Part shown: piece after piece, positions 24,287-35,181 of the stretch | How the letters are laid out: every line of letters begins with the position of its first letter | How positions within the stretch are numbered: position 1 is the first letter of the stretch | NCBI RefSeq assembly: GCF_963676685.1 | Contig: NC_092345.1 | Span: 86,121,592-86,185,591, forward strand | Length of the DNA stretch: 64,000 bases | Source of the DNA: Mytilus edulis | Lineage: Eukaryota; Mollusca; Bivalvia; Mytilida; Mytilidae | Direction: 5' to 3' | The notes under the pieces: generated by a model | Databases searched by the model: none | Told to the model about the DNA's origin: nothing | What the model saw: the letters and a program-made list of their open reading frames with translations, nothing else | Program-made: the position numbers and the translations under genes

Positions 24287-25524
24287 CTGGAAATAAGGAA
24301 ATTGATTCTAATGTTTGCAAATTTCCCAAACAGTTTATTGTTATTTCATGAGGTTTGACTAACCTACTTTTATTTTGACATAATTATAAATAATCTAATG
24401 AAAGTTTTCTGGAATTGCCATGAGGTAATGTTCATATATAAATACTGTTCTTACGCTAATGATTAGTATTCACCACTTATAACTTTTAACCTTTTCTTAG
24501 TTTTAAGCTTTTTAAATACCAAGTTTTTCAAAAACTATTACAAATTGTGTGCTGTTTTTAATATATCAGACCTATTTGTTGCTATAACACCTGTTAGGCT
24601 GGTTATGGAAACCTTTCTTTGAAATGAGGTTTCAGGTATGATATAAATACACATAAAGTGGACAACAAGTCCCACAAGTCTAATTGACCCTTATAATTGT
24701 AATTAGGTTGAGGATCATGTTTAAAGTGTTTAAATTTACACACTACTCAAGACCTTGGAATTATGACTGCCAAAATATTACAAATTTATGATTAATAGCA
24801 TTTCATTCAACAAGGTTTTTTTTTCAGATTATTTTAGAGACTTTCTTTGATAAATCATTCATCTTTCAATATGCATACCAGCATTATCAGAAATTTGTAA
24901 ACACCTGATGTTTAGCTATGTCACTTCAATCTGACCTTATCAAAATGTGAGATTTCTGATAACTTAACATTCAAGCAGTCATTCTAAATCTATGAATTAT
25001 TTTTATAGATCATATATCGGTCAGAATTTTGAAACTTTATCTTAATTTACTTTTTAAAGTCTCAATTTCATAATGCTTTAATTTCTATATCAGATATGAT
25101 TATTATAAGTTATCCTTTAGTTGATCTTCCAGTTTTTTTTCTATTTAGACTTGCATGTTTTTCTTTTTGATCAGATTTACACAATTTGTTTTCAACAAAA
25201 AACTAGTAATCAGTAAAACAGAAGTGATGCTCCTAAAAAGGTGGTCAAATTATTTGTATAGAAAATATATATAATCAATGCAAAGAAAGATAACTCTAAA
25301 TTGGTTCACACTACTAATGCTTTGCCAACTCTGGCGGCCGGGTAAACTAATATTATGAGAATGACGCTTCATTGAATGTACATCATTGAAGATTATATAT
25401 TTTACTTAATGTGCCTTCTATAATTAATATTTTGACTGTTTTGTTGCCTTGTTATCTTACATTTTCTTGTTATTTCAATTATTACAACATGCATTTTGAG
25501 TACATTTACTTTGATCTGTGACTG
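24287..25524. other. AT-rich non-coding stretch
   Basis: Nothing recognised. Confidence 0.35.
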
Positions 25525-25555
25525 CAGGGACTTTCTATACTAAAGAAAGTCCCTG
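25525..25555. other. Perfect 12-bp hairpin
   Basis: CAGGGACTTTCT (25525-25536), loop ATACTAA, AGAAAGTCCCTG (25544-25555). It is too short for a typical pre-miRNA and no histone-type context is seen; function unknown. Confidence 0.4.
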
Positions 25556-25992
25556 GTGTCAGTGGTGACTGTCATCTTTTGTTTATTTGTATATTCAATA
25601 TATATCAATTTAACTTTTATACTGACCCAGCTGCAAGGTGGAAGGGACATGAAGTGTTAAGCTTCAGCATCCTTTCTCTCTTCCAAAAAAGTATTTTCAC
25701 ATATTATAAGTAAACATGAGCACGGGCATTTGTGTATTCAGATGCATTCTTTTATTTAAAGATTTTTTCTGTTTTTAAAAGTTGACTCCTAAATTTTAAT
25801 ATCTAACCTGAATGTTTAAATTTTTTTTTAAATAATATAGCATAATTTTATAAACATAACAATTCTACTGTATTTGGTTCTTGCCATTTTGAGATCATAT
25901 TTATATATATATCTATAGTAAGATGTTTCTATCATCAGTTTAATACTAGCGCTACCTTCAAAGAGGAAAATACACTAATGACACAGAGATAT

Positions 25993-26227
25993 TTTGATTG
26001 AATGATTGGTGTTAAATGCCATTTTCAACACTATTGTGCTATTTTGTGGCGGTCACTTTTGGTGGAGAAAGCTGGAGAGTCTTGAATGAACCACTGACCA
26101 TTGCTAGTCAATTAAGATTAGAGTCAAGTGCACCTCCCCAGCCGGGATTCGAACTCACAGCCTCAGTGTTAACTGGCTAATAATACCCAGTAGTTTGACT
26201 ACTAGACCACTTGGTCACCAAGGCCCC
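25993..26227 (-). mobile_element. tRNA-derived SINE with 11-bp TSD
   Basis: Identical CACAGAGATAT at 25982-25992 and 26228-26238. Read from the minus strand, the head has an A-box-like TGGTCTAGTAGTC (complement of 26197-26209) and a B-box-like TGAGTTCGAATCC (complement of 26145-26157). About 40 nt between them suggests a long-variable-arm (Ser/Leu-type) tRNA ancestor. The 3' end at the low coordinates is A-rich (ATTCAATCAAAA). The length of 235 bp is normal for a SINE. Confidence 0.8.
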
Positions 26228-26238
26228 CACAGAGATAT

Positions 26239-28241
26239 GTTGTTTGAAGTGAGTGAAAGTGGTGGGCCAAATGATCTCAGTGGAATCAGATATGCAAATG
26301 CTAGCTAGTACAATTACAGATCAAATATCATTGCCTTGTCATAATTGGTTCCGCTAAAACTGACCTTATCACAAATTTAACTTTAAACAATGCTAAAGTT
26401 CCAGTCAATGAACCATGTCAGACAGTAACAGTCTGAAGGACAGGACAATATAATCACCATGGAAATGTGATAAACTTATGCTTAGGCTTCTGAAACTGCA
26501 TACTAAATAGCACTAACTTTTGTAGAAAAAATGCGTGTCTTGGGCATGTATAAAATTTCAAATCTTGGTATCTAATTATCTACAACCACTGGGTCGATGC
26601 CACTGCTGGTGGAGTTTTAATTCCTGGAGAGCACTTCTGTGTTGACATGTTCGAATAATCATTGATATGGTCATAATTATAAATTAACTGTTTACAAACC
26701 TTTGAATTTTTGAAATACTAATAAGGCTTTTCTACCTCAGGAATAGATTACCCATAAAAGGACATAAATAACAAAATTGAACTTGTAAACTTTTTACAAT
26801 TAATCTTGTGACAATACAAATTTAACTGCATACAAAATATCTTTGGTTTACCATAAGTGTTTCCCTAAAACTGACCTATATAATCACAAACTTTCACAAT
26901 TTTTTGACAGCAACTAGAGGTCACAGGAGCATGACGAATAATGATGCATAAGTGTCCCCTTTTGACACCATTAAGGCAAGAACAAAAAGACTGTCTTGAA
27001 TTTTTGGTGAATTATTTACAGTATTTTTATTATAACATTCTATTGGCAAATATTATTCAATCATCCTGGACCAAATTGGGCAGTCTACATCTTGCCACTT
27101 AAAAAATCCCTAACTTTCTTAGTGGTACATATTACAGTTGTACTTACGCATACATGTACCTGGATTGAATGTATTCTATAAAATGATATAAGTTAGCTGA
27201 ACTTAGGCTATTGACTGGCACAAGATCAATAATCTTTTTATCTTTTAGAACAAAGTTAGGGGAACTTAATCTCTGACCAGATAAATGTCAAAAGGTAAAT
27301 AGGTTGATGAACTACTTATAATCTGCACAAACATAAAGATGAGTATCAATACTGCGAAATCAAAAATATTAAAATGGAGAATGGAAATGGGGAATATGTC
27401 AAAGAGACAACTGCCTGACCAAAAAGCAGATAACAGCCGAAGGTCACTAAAATATAATGGGTCTTCAACCATTCAACGCATTTATTATTGCGATTTTTTA
27501 AAAATGGACATACGGTATGTACATGTATGCATGTGAGATTGATTATTGCAATTTCCGGGAAACTTGCAAACAAATAAATGCATAAAATATCATATTGCAA
27601 TTCTTGTTATAGCGATCATCACATAGTTGCATTATTCATATTAATAAAAACCTCACAATTATTTCTGATTTACAGTAAAAAAAATATAACTAGATGTGGT
27701 ATTATTTCACAAATGACCCCATATACAACCCAGGTGCTTCAGATAAGTAATTGAGCAGTTCTTTTAAGGCCTTTGAAACAAGACAAAAGTATAACTGAAG
27801 GTAACCTTGTGCTATGGATCAGAAAACAGTTCATAAGCCTTAAGGCCCTTGGGCTGATATTGATGTCTCGGGATGATACGACATATGATACGGATTTTGC
27901 CATGTATTATTCTCTATATACATGTATAACATATTTCAACATTTAAATTGTCCTCTTGTCAATTTTGAATTTAATTGAAAAATATTTTCAGGTAACATAG
28001 TTATATTTTTAACATTTCCCATCTTTATTCTTTTGTCACACAGTACAGATACTGCAACTTAAAGTGAACAGAGAAATCAATGTAGTAATACTAAAATGTT
28101 TATATGTATAGAAGGGAAAAAAGCTGTTTCCATATACAATAATGTATACTTATATATAGCTATAAACCTTCTTAACTCAAATGTTTACATGAACATAGAG
28201 TTGCACTAAGTAAATATGTGTCTCCTATATCTTTTGGCACA
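26239..28241. other. Non-coding stretch with one dispersed-repeat fragment
   Basis: A repeat fragment lies at 27365-27470 (GGGGAATATGTCAAAGAGAC, then AGCAGATAACAGCCGAAGG). The open frames across it, on both strands, are repeat by-products. Otherwise AT-rich with nothing recognised. Confidence 0.4.
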
Positions 28242-28244
28242 TTA

Positions 28245-28525
28245 GGCAGCAACCATTTGATTTTCTGGGGGGGGCTATGGTTTTTTTTTCTGTGCAAACT
28301 TTTTTTTCGCCTTCGGCGAAGAACAATCTATTTGTTTAGCGACAAACCGAAGACAATTTTTTTCTTTCAATTTTAGCATTACATATAGTGGCAGCTGAGG
28401 GTGAAACAAACAATTTTTTTTACTCAGGGTCCAAAACAAATTATTTTTTTCACCAAAACCTGGAAACAAACTTTTTTTTCCAAAAAAAACCATAGCCCCC
28501 CCCAGAAAATCAAATGGTTGCTGCC
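28245..28525. mobile_element. 281-bp MITE with about 44-bp TIRs and TTA TSD (PIF/Harbinger-type)
   Basis: Ends GGCAGCAACCATTTGATTTT then CTGGGGGGGG and CTATGG, mirrored without mismatch at the right end. Flanked by TTA on both sides (28242-28244, 28526-28528), the 3-bp target typical of PIF/Harbinger elements. The interior has T-rich runs and a CGCCTTCGGCG hairpin near 28309. The 72-codon minus-strand frame inside, rich in K, N and F, is read from the A/T runs and is not a gene. Confidence 0.8.
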
Positions 28526-28528
28526 TTA

Positions 28529-29139
28529 CTGAAGATTGACCAAATTCTCACACATGGTAATTATGTATCATCACAAATCTGATGGTTTGACAGTGGGCCA
28601 AATACCTTCTTGACTGATAAACTGCTGACACTAGCTATTTAGACTGACAAACAAATGACATACCTGGCAAATTTAAATAAGTTATTTAATCATACATGTA
28701 TTTCAGGTTATATAATTACATGTATAAGCTTTGTTTTTAATTATTGGAAATATTTCATGTATGTGGTTGACAATTTGTAAAAGCATATAATATCTTAATA
28801 CCATTTACATAACATTTTAATTTTAGAGGAAGATTCATTTAAAAGGGAAGAATATAATAATGAAAGAAGATGTCAAAAATATGTTTAAATCAAACAAATA
28901 GAATTTTATTAACAAACACTTTTACAATGTTACTAAATATAATGGTAGTGATTTACTATTTGACTAAAACATTTATATGACATTTTTTTTTCAATTACTA
29001 AACTTAAACCTTGACTAAGTACATCAATTTTTCCAGTATTTCAATTATTGAAAACATAATAAATTATAAGCATCATAAAAAATTTTGAGATTGATAGTCC
29101 ATCATCTAAGAAAATCGTTACCACACTACTAATAATTAA
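28529..29139. other. AT-rich non-coding stretch
   Basis: Nothing recognised. Confidence 0.35.
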
Positions 29140-29915
29140 AGAACCTTAGAGAGCGCGCTCATATACCCCATGCCCAACATTGTCACTGGACAAATAAAAT
29201 AACTCCTAGAAAAAACCTAAATCATAATTTCCTGTCAATATGCACATCTACATAGTATGTCCTTATTATCTACAAAGTTTCATGAAATTCTGTTGTGTGG
29301 TTTCAGAGGAGTTGCGATGACAAACTGCTCAGTGGTATATTTGGGCAAATAAGTTCAAAGGGGCGGAACTCCTCGATCATAATTAATTATAATTTCCTGT
29401 TGATATGCACATGTACATGTATTATGTCCTTATTATCTACAAAGTTTCATGAAATTCTGTTGTGTGGTTTCAGAGGAGTTGCGATGACAAACTGCTGCAG
29501 TAGTATATTGGGGCAAATAAGTTCAAAAGGGCGTAACTCCTCGATCATAATTAATTATAATTTCCTGTTGATATGCACATGTACATGTATTATGTCCTTA
29601 TTATCTACAAAGTTTCATGAAATTCTGTTGTGTGGTTTCAGAGGAGTTGTGATGAAAAACTGTTGCAGTAGTATATATGTATATTGGCGCAAATAACTCC
29701 TAAAAAAAAATGGAATCATAATTTCCTGCCGATATACACATCTACATACATGTATAAGTAGTATGTCCTTATTATGGAAAAAAAGGTTTCATTAAATTCT
29801 GTTGTGTGGTTTCAGAGGAGTTGCAATGACAAGAACAGGACTAACGGACTGATGGATAGATGGACAGGTCAAAAACATTCTACCCACGAAACTTCGTTGC
29901 ATAGGGTATAATAAT
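29140..29915 (+). repeat. Tandem repeat, about 150-180 bp unit, four copies
   Basis: Successive units begin AATTTCCTGT at 29227, 29391 and 29570 and a diverged AATTTCCTGC at 29719. Each contains TTTCATGAAATTCTGTTGTG (ATTAAATTC in the last) and GGTTTCAGAGGAGTTG. Unit 3 ends short. The last unit runs into a phrase ending ACCCACGAAACTTCGTTGCA, recalled from bivalve repeats. The 133-codon plus-strand frame is the array read through in frame and repeats itself; it is not a credible protein. Confidence 0.8.
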
Positions 29916-29979
29916 TTATTGTTAGATCTGTGAAACACAAAATAGATAAAAAAAAAAAAAGAAAATAAGAAAATAATGG

Positions 29980-30160
29980 AATAGTTTCCAATGATACAAC
30001 TATCCATTAAAAGTTCAAATGAAGTAGATGAAAGCAATAATTTAGGCAACCATTCAACAATTAGAAAATACCATACAGTACAGTTAGCTGACAAAAGGCC
30101 CTGACATGAAAAATATGAAACAATTCAATTGAGAAAACTAACAGCCTAAACTTGTCATAT
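29980..30160 (+). repeat. Diverged fragment of the 41255-41800 repeat family
   Basis: ATACAACTATCCATTAAAAG and, further on, AACAATTCAATTGAGAAAAC then TAACAGCC parallel ACAACTATCCACAAAAG and the ACGAGAAAACTAACGGCC phrase at 41283 and 41420. Confidence 0.45.
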
Positions 30161-31216
30161 ATACACTTTTAATAAAAAAAAAAATAATCTCTTTTCTAGT
30201 CAGTAAAAGCAATACTTTTGTGGGTTAAAATCAAGATGTGTGAAATTATTATAAATACATAATGATTTAAATTTAATGAAACCAACACTTTAATTTGGGG
30301 CTAAAATAATAGTGAAACTGTAGTTAATTGTTAGAAGTACAAAAAAAATGTACAATGCAATATCTAATATTATAAGAATGTAGCACACAGAAGGTATATC
30401 TAAGGTCACCTTTAACAAATAAGTTTGATGTTGTCTACACAATTGGCTTGTTGAGTTGGTACATGTATGTACATGTAGGTAGGTCATGTAGCTAGGGATT
30501 ATATCTTATTTTGCCAACAAGATAAGTTTCATGTTTTAAACAAGAAACTGACATTCATGACCATGATGACATTAGAGCAAGAAAAAATGATTTTTTAAGG
30601 AAGCCTGTTATTTAGATAGGCTAAGATAGGCAATATCCAACCACTATCCAACCATTTAAATTCATTTTTGGCTATGTACTGGGATATTTTGGATTTAGTC
30701 CAATTTTTTGTCATGTCAACAAGAGCCCTACATGTGTACGTATGTATTGGTAGTTGTGGAGAATGGTCCATAGATTTACCCTAAAACATAAAATCACTTA
30801 AGAATAAAATTGCTACTTACTCCATATTGAAATGTTTTACTGTATAAATGAGGAATTAAATAGTTTCACTATTTGTCATTGTGTGACAATAATCAAAATA
30901 ATATGGTAAAAGTCCTAAAACTCACACATGTACACATGTACAGTCTCCTATCAAAATGGTAAAATCAAAATGACAGTAAAATTGGGTCAACAACAAATGC
31001 TACTACAAAAAAAGTAAAAGAAGTTTTTGTCATATAGTGTCAGAGGAGTTACATTCACAAGGTGACTGATACAATGTACTATTGCAATACTCTAAAAAAA
31101 AATATTGAAAATTCCATTACTCCCCAAAAAACAATCAGCACAAATTTAAAACCACTTTAATAACATAATCAAATGCTAATGATGGCAAAAAATACCACAA
31201 AGTATAAAAGTTAAAT
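30161..31216. other. AT-rich non-coding stretch
   Basis: Nothing recognised. Confidence 0.35.
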
Positions 31217-31423
31217 CAGTGTTCTCCCCAGGGCCTTTTAGCATCATGGTAATGTGATGATACATGTATATTTCTTGAATGTGATGCTATCTGAATTGAT
31301 TTCCTTATTATATGTTGTGTTATGGGTGTTATGCTATTATTTTTAGAACAAGATGGTACATTTTTGTATTTCAAATTTTCCTGTTTACTAGGATGCTATT
31401 TGATATATCTGGGGGAAACACTG
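31217..31423. mobile_element. 207-bp MITE with CAGTGTT termini (hAT-like)
   Basis: Left CAGTGTTCTCCCCAGG and right TCTGGGGGAAACACTG are imperfect inverted repeats. Flanks AGTTAAAT and AGTTTTTT may be a decayed 8-bp duplication. CAGTGTT/AACACTG ends suit hAT-type non-autonomous elements. Confidence 0.55.
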
Positions 31424-31926
31424 AGTTTTTTTTTTAATACTGACACTTAATTCAGAAATGAAGGGGACATTTTGAGGATTTTTGAAGGAGAGTCCAGAGA
31501 CTCATCAGTTTTGACCATGGTGAGTCCAACATTTCATAAGAACATACTTTATTGCAATGTGATTTACTATTTTAGTCTCCATGACCTAATAGTAATACAG
31601 CAATGACATGACATTAAATTCAGATTACCTTCAAACTTTTGCTATAAAATGAGGATACAAAATGTATGTGTGTTCATTTAGCACAAAATTTTACAATCTT
31701 GATGCATCTATGGACTCGCTAGTTTGCAAATGGTGAGTCCAAACAGATTTTCAAGAGGCCAGGACTCATGGACATGCCTTAGTCATTGTAAATGAGAACC
31801 CTGCTTTAGCATATGGAGGCATCACACTTAAGCGAAGACCATCACACTTTAGGGTGACTATCCTACTTAAGCCTCCCAATTGCACTTTAAAGTCCTACAG
31901 ATATATTGGATTTATTAACATATGTA
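31424..31926. other. Non-coding stretch with short internal duplication
   Basis: ATGGTGAGTCCAA occurs at about 31517 and 31728 in similar contexts, so a short diverged direct repeat is present. No gene seen. Confidence 0.35.
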
Positions 31927-32643
31927 TCTATAATACTAAAATAACGAGGTCCAGTTTGTCAGCCGTCATGGGGTTAAAACGACAAATCAAAGAATTCAAC
32001 TTTATATACATGTATAGCCAATATAGGACAATGGTGTAGATTAAAAATTACACCAATCCTCACAGAGACCCTTTTGTTTTCCACATAATTAATATTGCCA
32101 ATAATTAACAAGTTCCAGGTCGAATCTAATACCAATACCAAAAGTATTCACCTGTTACCTATTACCTTATCTGTACGTTCCGCATCTGACAGGTGCACCA
32201 CTAAACGGTATATTTAGGATTTTGCTATATACACGGGTCATTGACACAGGGTTGACACTACTTAATTCAAGCGTTATCAAATTGCTCCCTATTGTAATAT
32301 TTTAATCAGTAAGACTTTCTAAGATAACAATACGAATACTAAAAATCTGGACTTAAAATAAGGCGTATAGGTACAGTTTTCAATTTGTTAGAAGGCATGA
32401 CGTAAAACAGCGAATAAAAGAATTCAACTTTATTCATAACTAAATATAATTAATATTACCAATAATTGATTAGTTCCAGGTCGACGGTTCAAACAGAAAG
32501 ATTTGAAAGAAGAGAAAACTGTGTATCTTATAATCGGCATGACTTTAACAGATGACAATGCCAATACTAAAATAAGGCTTACACATACATAGTTATATAC
32601 TTTAATTCAGTCACTGACCCGCGATACCATGGGTGTGTTCTAG
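31927..32643 (+). mobile_element. Non-autonomous Helitron-like element, copy 2 (717 bp)
   Basis: Has all three Helitron terminal signals. It starts TC directly after A (31926) and ends CTAG directly before T (32644). A hairpin ACCC (32617-32620) / GGGT (32631-32634) lies a few nt upstream of the end. There is no TSD. The body matches copy 1 at 10126-10974, for example CAGCCGTCATGGGGT near the start. No coding sequence. A stretch of its interior recurs at about 32976-33016. Confidence 0.75.
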
Positions 32644-33782
32644 TATATATATGAAATGTACATGCATCTTTTTAATTATCTTCTAAAATTACAAGTTTTT
32701 TCTTTAAGCGCTGAATTGACCAGGTGCAGATATGACTTGTAACCTTATGAGGTTGGGAACAATATAACTTCAATACAAGTTTATCTCCATAGGGATCAGG
32801 TCCTTTCGCACCCTACATGTTCATACCTCACATGTTCACCACTTAGGTTCATTCGCACCCAATTTTTATTCCAATTCTTAAATAGGTTATAGCAATACAC
32901 ATACCAAAACATTCATTATTAAGATTTATTCAATACAAAAAAAATGTTGTCAGAATGTCCATAACTCACTTTATTTTTGGCATGACTTTAACAGATGACA
33001 ATGCCAATACTAAAATATTTTGAAGCAATGAAAAAAAAATTCAAAAGGGATAAACATCTGGAAACATCTGGCCTGGCAATGTTCAATTTTAATTAAAGCA
33101 TAGTCCAAATAAAAGGGCCCCAATGGGAGTACCTTCATGATAAATAGCAGTAAAAATTCTTGCAAAATGACATTGACAATAATTTTAGGTCCATGACAAT
33201 GAAATGTACTTTCTTTAAGACAATAAAAAATTTGACATATTTTGACGAATCAAGTTAAATATTTTCCAATAAATGACGGTAACGATAATTATTTGAGACC
33301 TCTGACAAATAACAATAAGGATATGATGATGAATCACCGTAAAATTATAACCAATTTGACGCTAATGGTATCTGTATTTCCCACTTCTGTATATGGATGG
33401 GTACGTCAGATTCCTATCGGCTATTGTGTGATGGGTTGGTCTGCGCTTAAGCCGCAGTGCACACACAGATAGAGTTTTAGGTAGCCGTAAAAGACTTTTT
33501 GACGACTGACAGTATTTTTTTTTTTAGGGCACCCTCAAGTAATAATGATTGTTGAGAAGGCTTCAACCACAGAGGCTGGAATTTTAGTAAATATACCAAC
33601 ATCTTTTTTATATATTTATCACCAAAATTCAAGCGACTTTGTTTCAACTTTAACTCTGTTTAAATGTATATATATATGTTATTGTTAATGATTTTTCTTT
33701 GTCATATTATTTTTAAATTAAGTCCATATGTACATAGCTCACAATTTCCGGGAAGTTTTACACTCCTACCTAGGAGTCTACT
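32644..33782. other. Non-coding stretch
   Basis: Contains a short Helitron-derived fragment (about 32976-33016, GCATGACTTTAACAGATGAC). The 76-codon plus-strand frame 33242-33472 has no recognisable domain. Confidence 0.35.
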
Positions 33783-33791
33783 CCCGTATTC

Positions 33792-34660
33792 CGGTCTCAC
33801 TAATTAGCGACAACAAGAATTTTAGCGACAACAAGCGTCAACAAGCGACAAGAAGCGACAACAAGAATTATTTTAGCGACAACAAGCGACAAGAAACTAT
33901 TTAGCGACAAGAAAACATTTTTTTTAATTAAAATTAATTATTGCAATAAATATTAAAAGAATATGCAAAAGAAAATAATTTTAGCGACAAGAAAGTTAAA
34001 ATTGATAGAAAAAAATGAAACATTATTTACATATTATTTTATCATCTATTATGAATAACAGCCAGTAACTGTATTACGTTTAATTATTGCATAAAGAGAT
34101 TACTTTTCCTTGTGTTTTAGAACATATTATTTATCTTATAATTTGTTTTTTAAAACTCTTTTCGTGCAATATATATTAAGCTCGCTAAATGAATTATTTG
34201 TGCATCATTGTCCAGAAAATATTGACACAAATTGTTTATGTTCATGTTTATACATACATTATCTTATACATATTCTTCATATTTAAAAATTAAAAAAAAA
34301 GAAGCTCAATCTCTTTCTTCTTCACAAATGTTAAATTTCTTCATCTACCAATATACTAATATAAACTTCACAATCTCTTTCTTCCTCACAAATGTTTCAT
34401 TTCTTTGTCTATCCAAGGATTTGTATATTGTATACTATACAAATCCTTGGTCTATCTATATAAAGATAAAACATTTTAATTAGACATATCTGCTCGTATA
34501 TTTAAAAAAAAAACATTAAATACAAATTTCTTTATATCTAATAAAAAAAAATGTTTTCTTGTCGCTTGTTGTCGCTAAAATAATTCTTGTTGTCGCTTCT
34601 TGTCGCTTGTTGACGCTTGTTGTCGCTTCTTGACGCTTGTTGTCGCTAATTAGTGAGACC
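33792..34660. mobile_element. 869-bp element with motif-rich TIRs and 9-bp TSD
   Basis: Ends GGTCTCACTAATTAGCGACA (from 33793), mirrored by GTCGCTAATTAGTGAGACC at 34642-34660. Flanked by CCCGTATTC at 33783-33791 and 34661-34669. The roughly 115-bp inverted ends consist of about a dozen spaced copies of AGCGACAAC/AGCGACAAG, in opposite orientation at the two ends. The interior is AT-rich with a perfect palindrome centred near 34435 (CCAAGGATTTGTATA mirrored) and a duplicated CAATCTCTTTCTTC phrase. No transposase frame. The 9-bp duplication and repeated subterminal motif suggest a Mutator- or hAT-related non-autonomous element. Confidence 0.85.
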
Positions 34661-34669
34661 CCCGTATTC

Positions 34670-35181
34670 GGAAGAAGAAGAAGAAGTTGATACACTTGCT
34701 ACATCTTGACTATTGATGTCTCAGCTATGCAGTGTCAGTCTCATTGTGCCTCTCGACAGGCAATTGCTTCTTTCCATTGGAATATCCACTTTGAACGTAT
34801 ATTTTACTCGTAAATACTAAATTTACGTTGATAGATCATATTCATAGTGGATCTTCCCATGGATTTATCAATTTTAAATATGGATAGAAGCAAGTGCTCG
34901 TTTCTCGACCTGCTGATTCCCCGACTCCTGAAGATTTGGAGCTATGACATATATTGACACCTTTAAATCCATTAACACTTACAGATTGTCTATAGAAAGC
35001 AGCAACTCACTGCCCAACTGAATGAAAATTATATTATGCAAGTTACAATGCTAGCTTTCTTCCAAGGGAGATAATTTCCTAATTTAGTCAATTCAGATAT
35101 CGGCTATGTTCGCCCTAATTAAATACTCGCCCTAAGAGGGTTACACTAATGTCTTGACAATGTCCTGACAGTGTCCTGACA
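34670..35181. other. Non-coding stretch
   Basis: Starts with an (AAG)n run; nothing else recognised. Confidence 0.35.

Noticed and set aside
24141-24329. 62-codon ATG frame on the minus strand
   Set aside because: It overlaps the splice-bounded candidate exon in a different frame and crosses its acceptor and donor; the other frame is the better coding candidate.
26145-26209. Possible tRNA gene
   Set aside because: A- and B-box-like motifs are present but no acceptor stem closes the cloverleaf, and the body, tail and TSD show a SINE.
28275-28493. 72-codon minus-strand frame with KKNCLF-type repeats
   Set aside because: Entirely inside a MITE and generated by its A/T homopolymer runs.
29295-29696. 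133-codon plus-strand frame
   Set aside because: The peptide repeats itself every tandem unit and exists only because one unit spacing (179 bp plus small indels) keeps frame; no domain.
33242-33472. 76-codon plus-strand frame
   Set aside because: No recognisable domain; no supporting signals.
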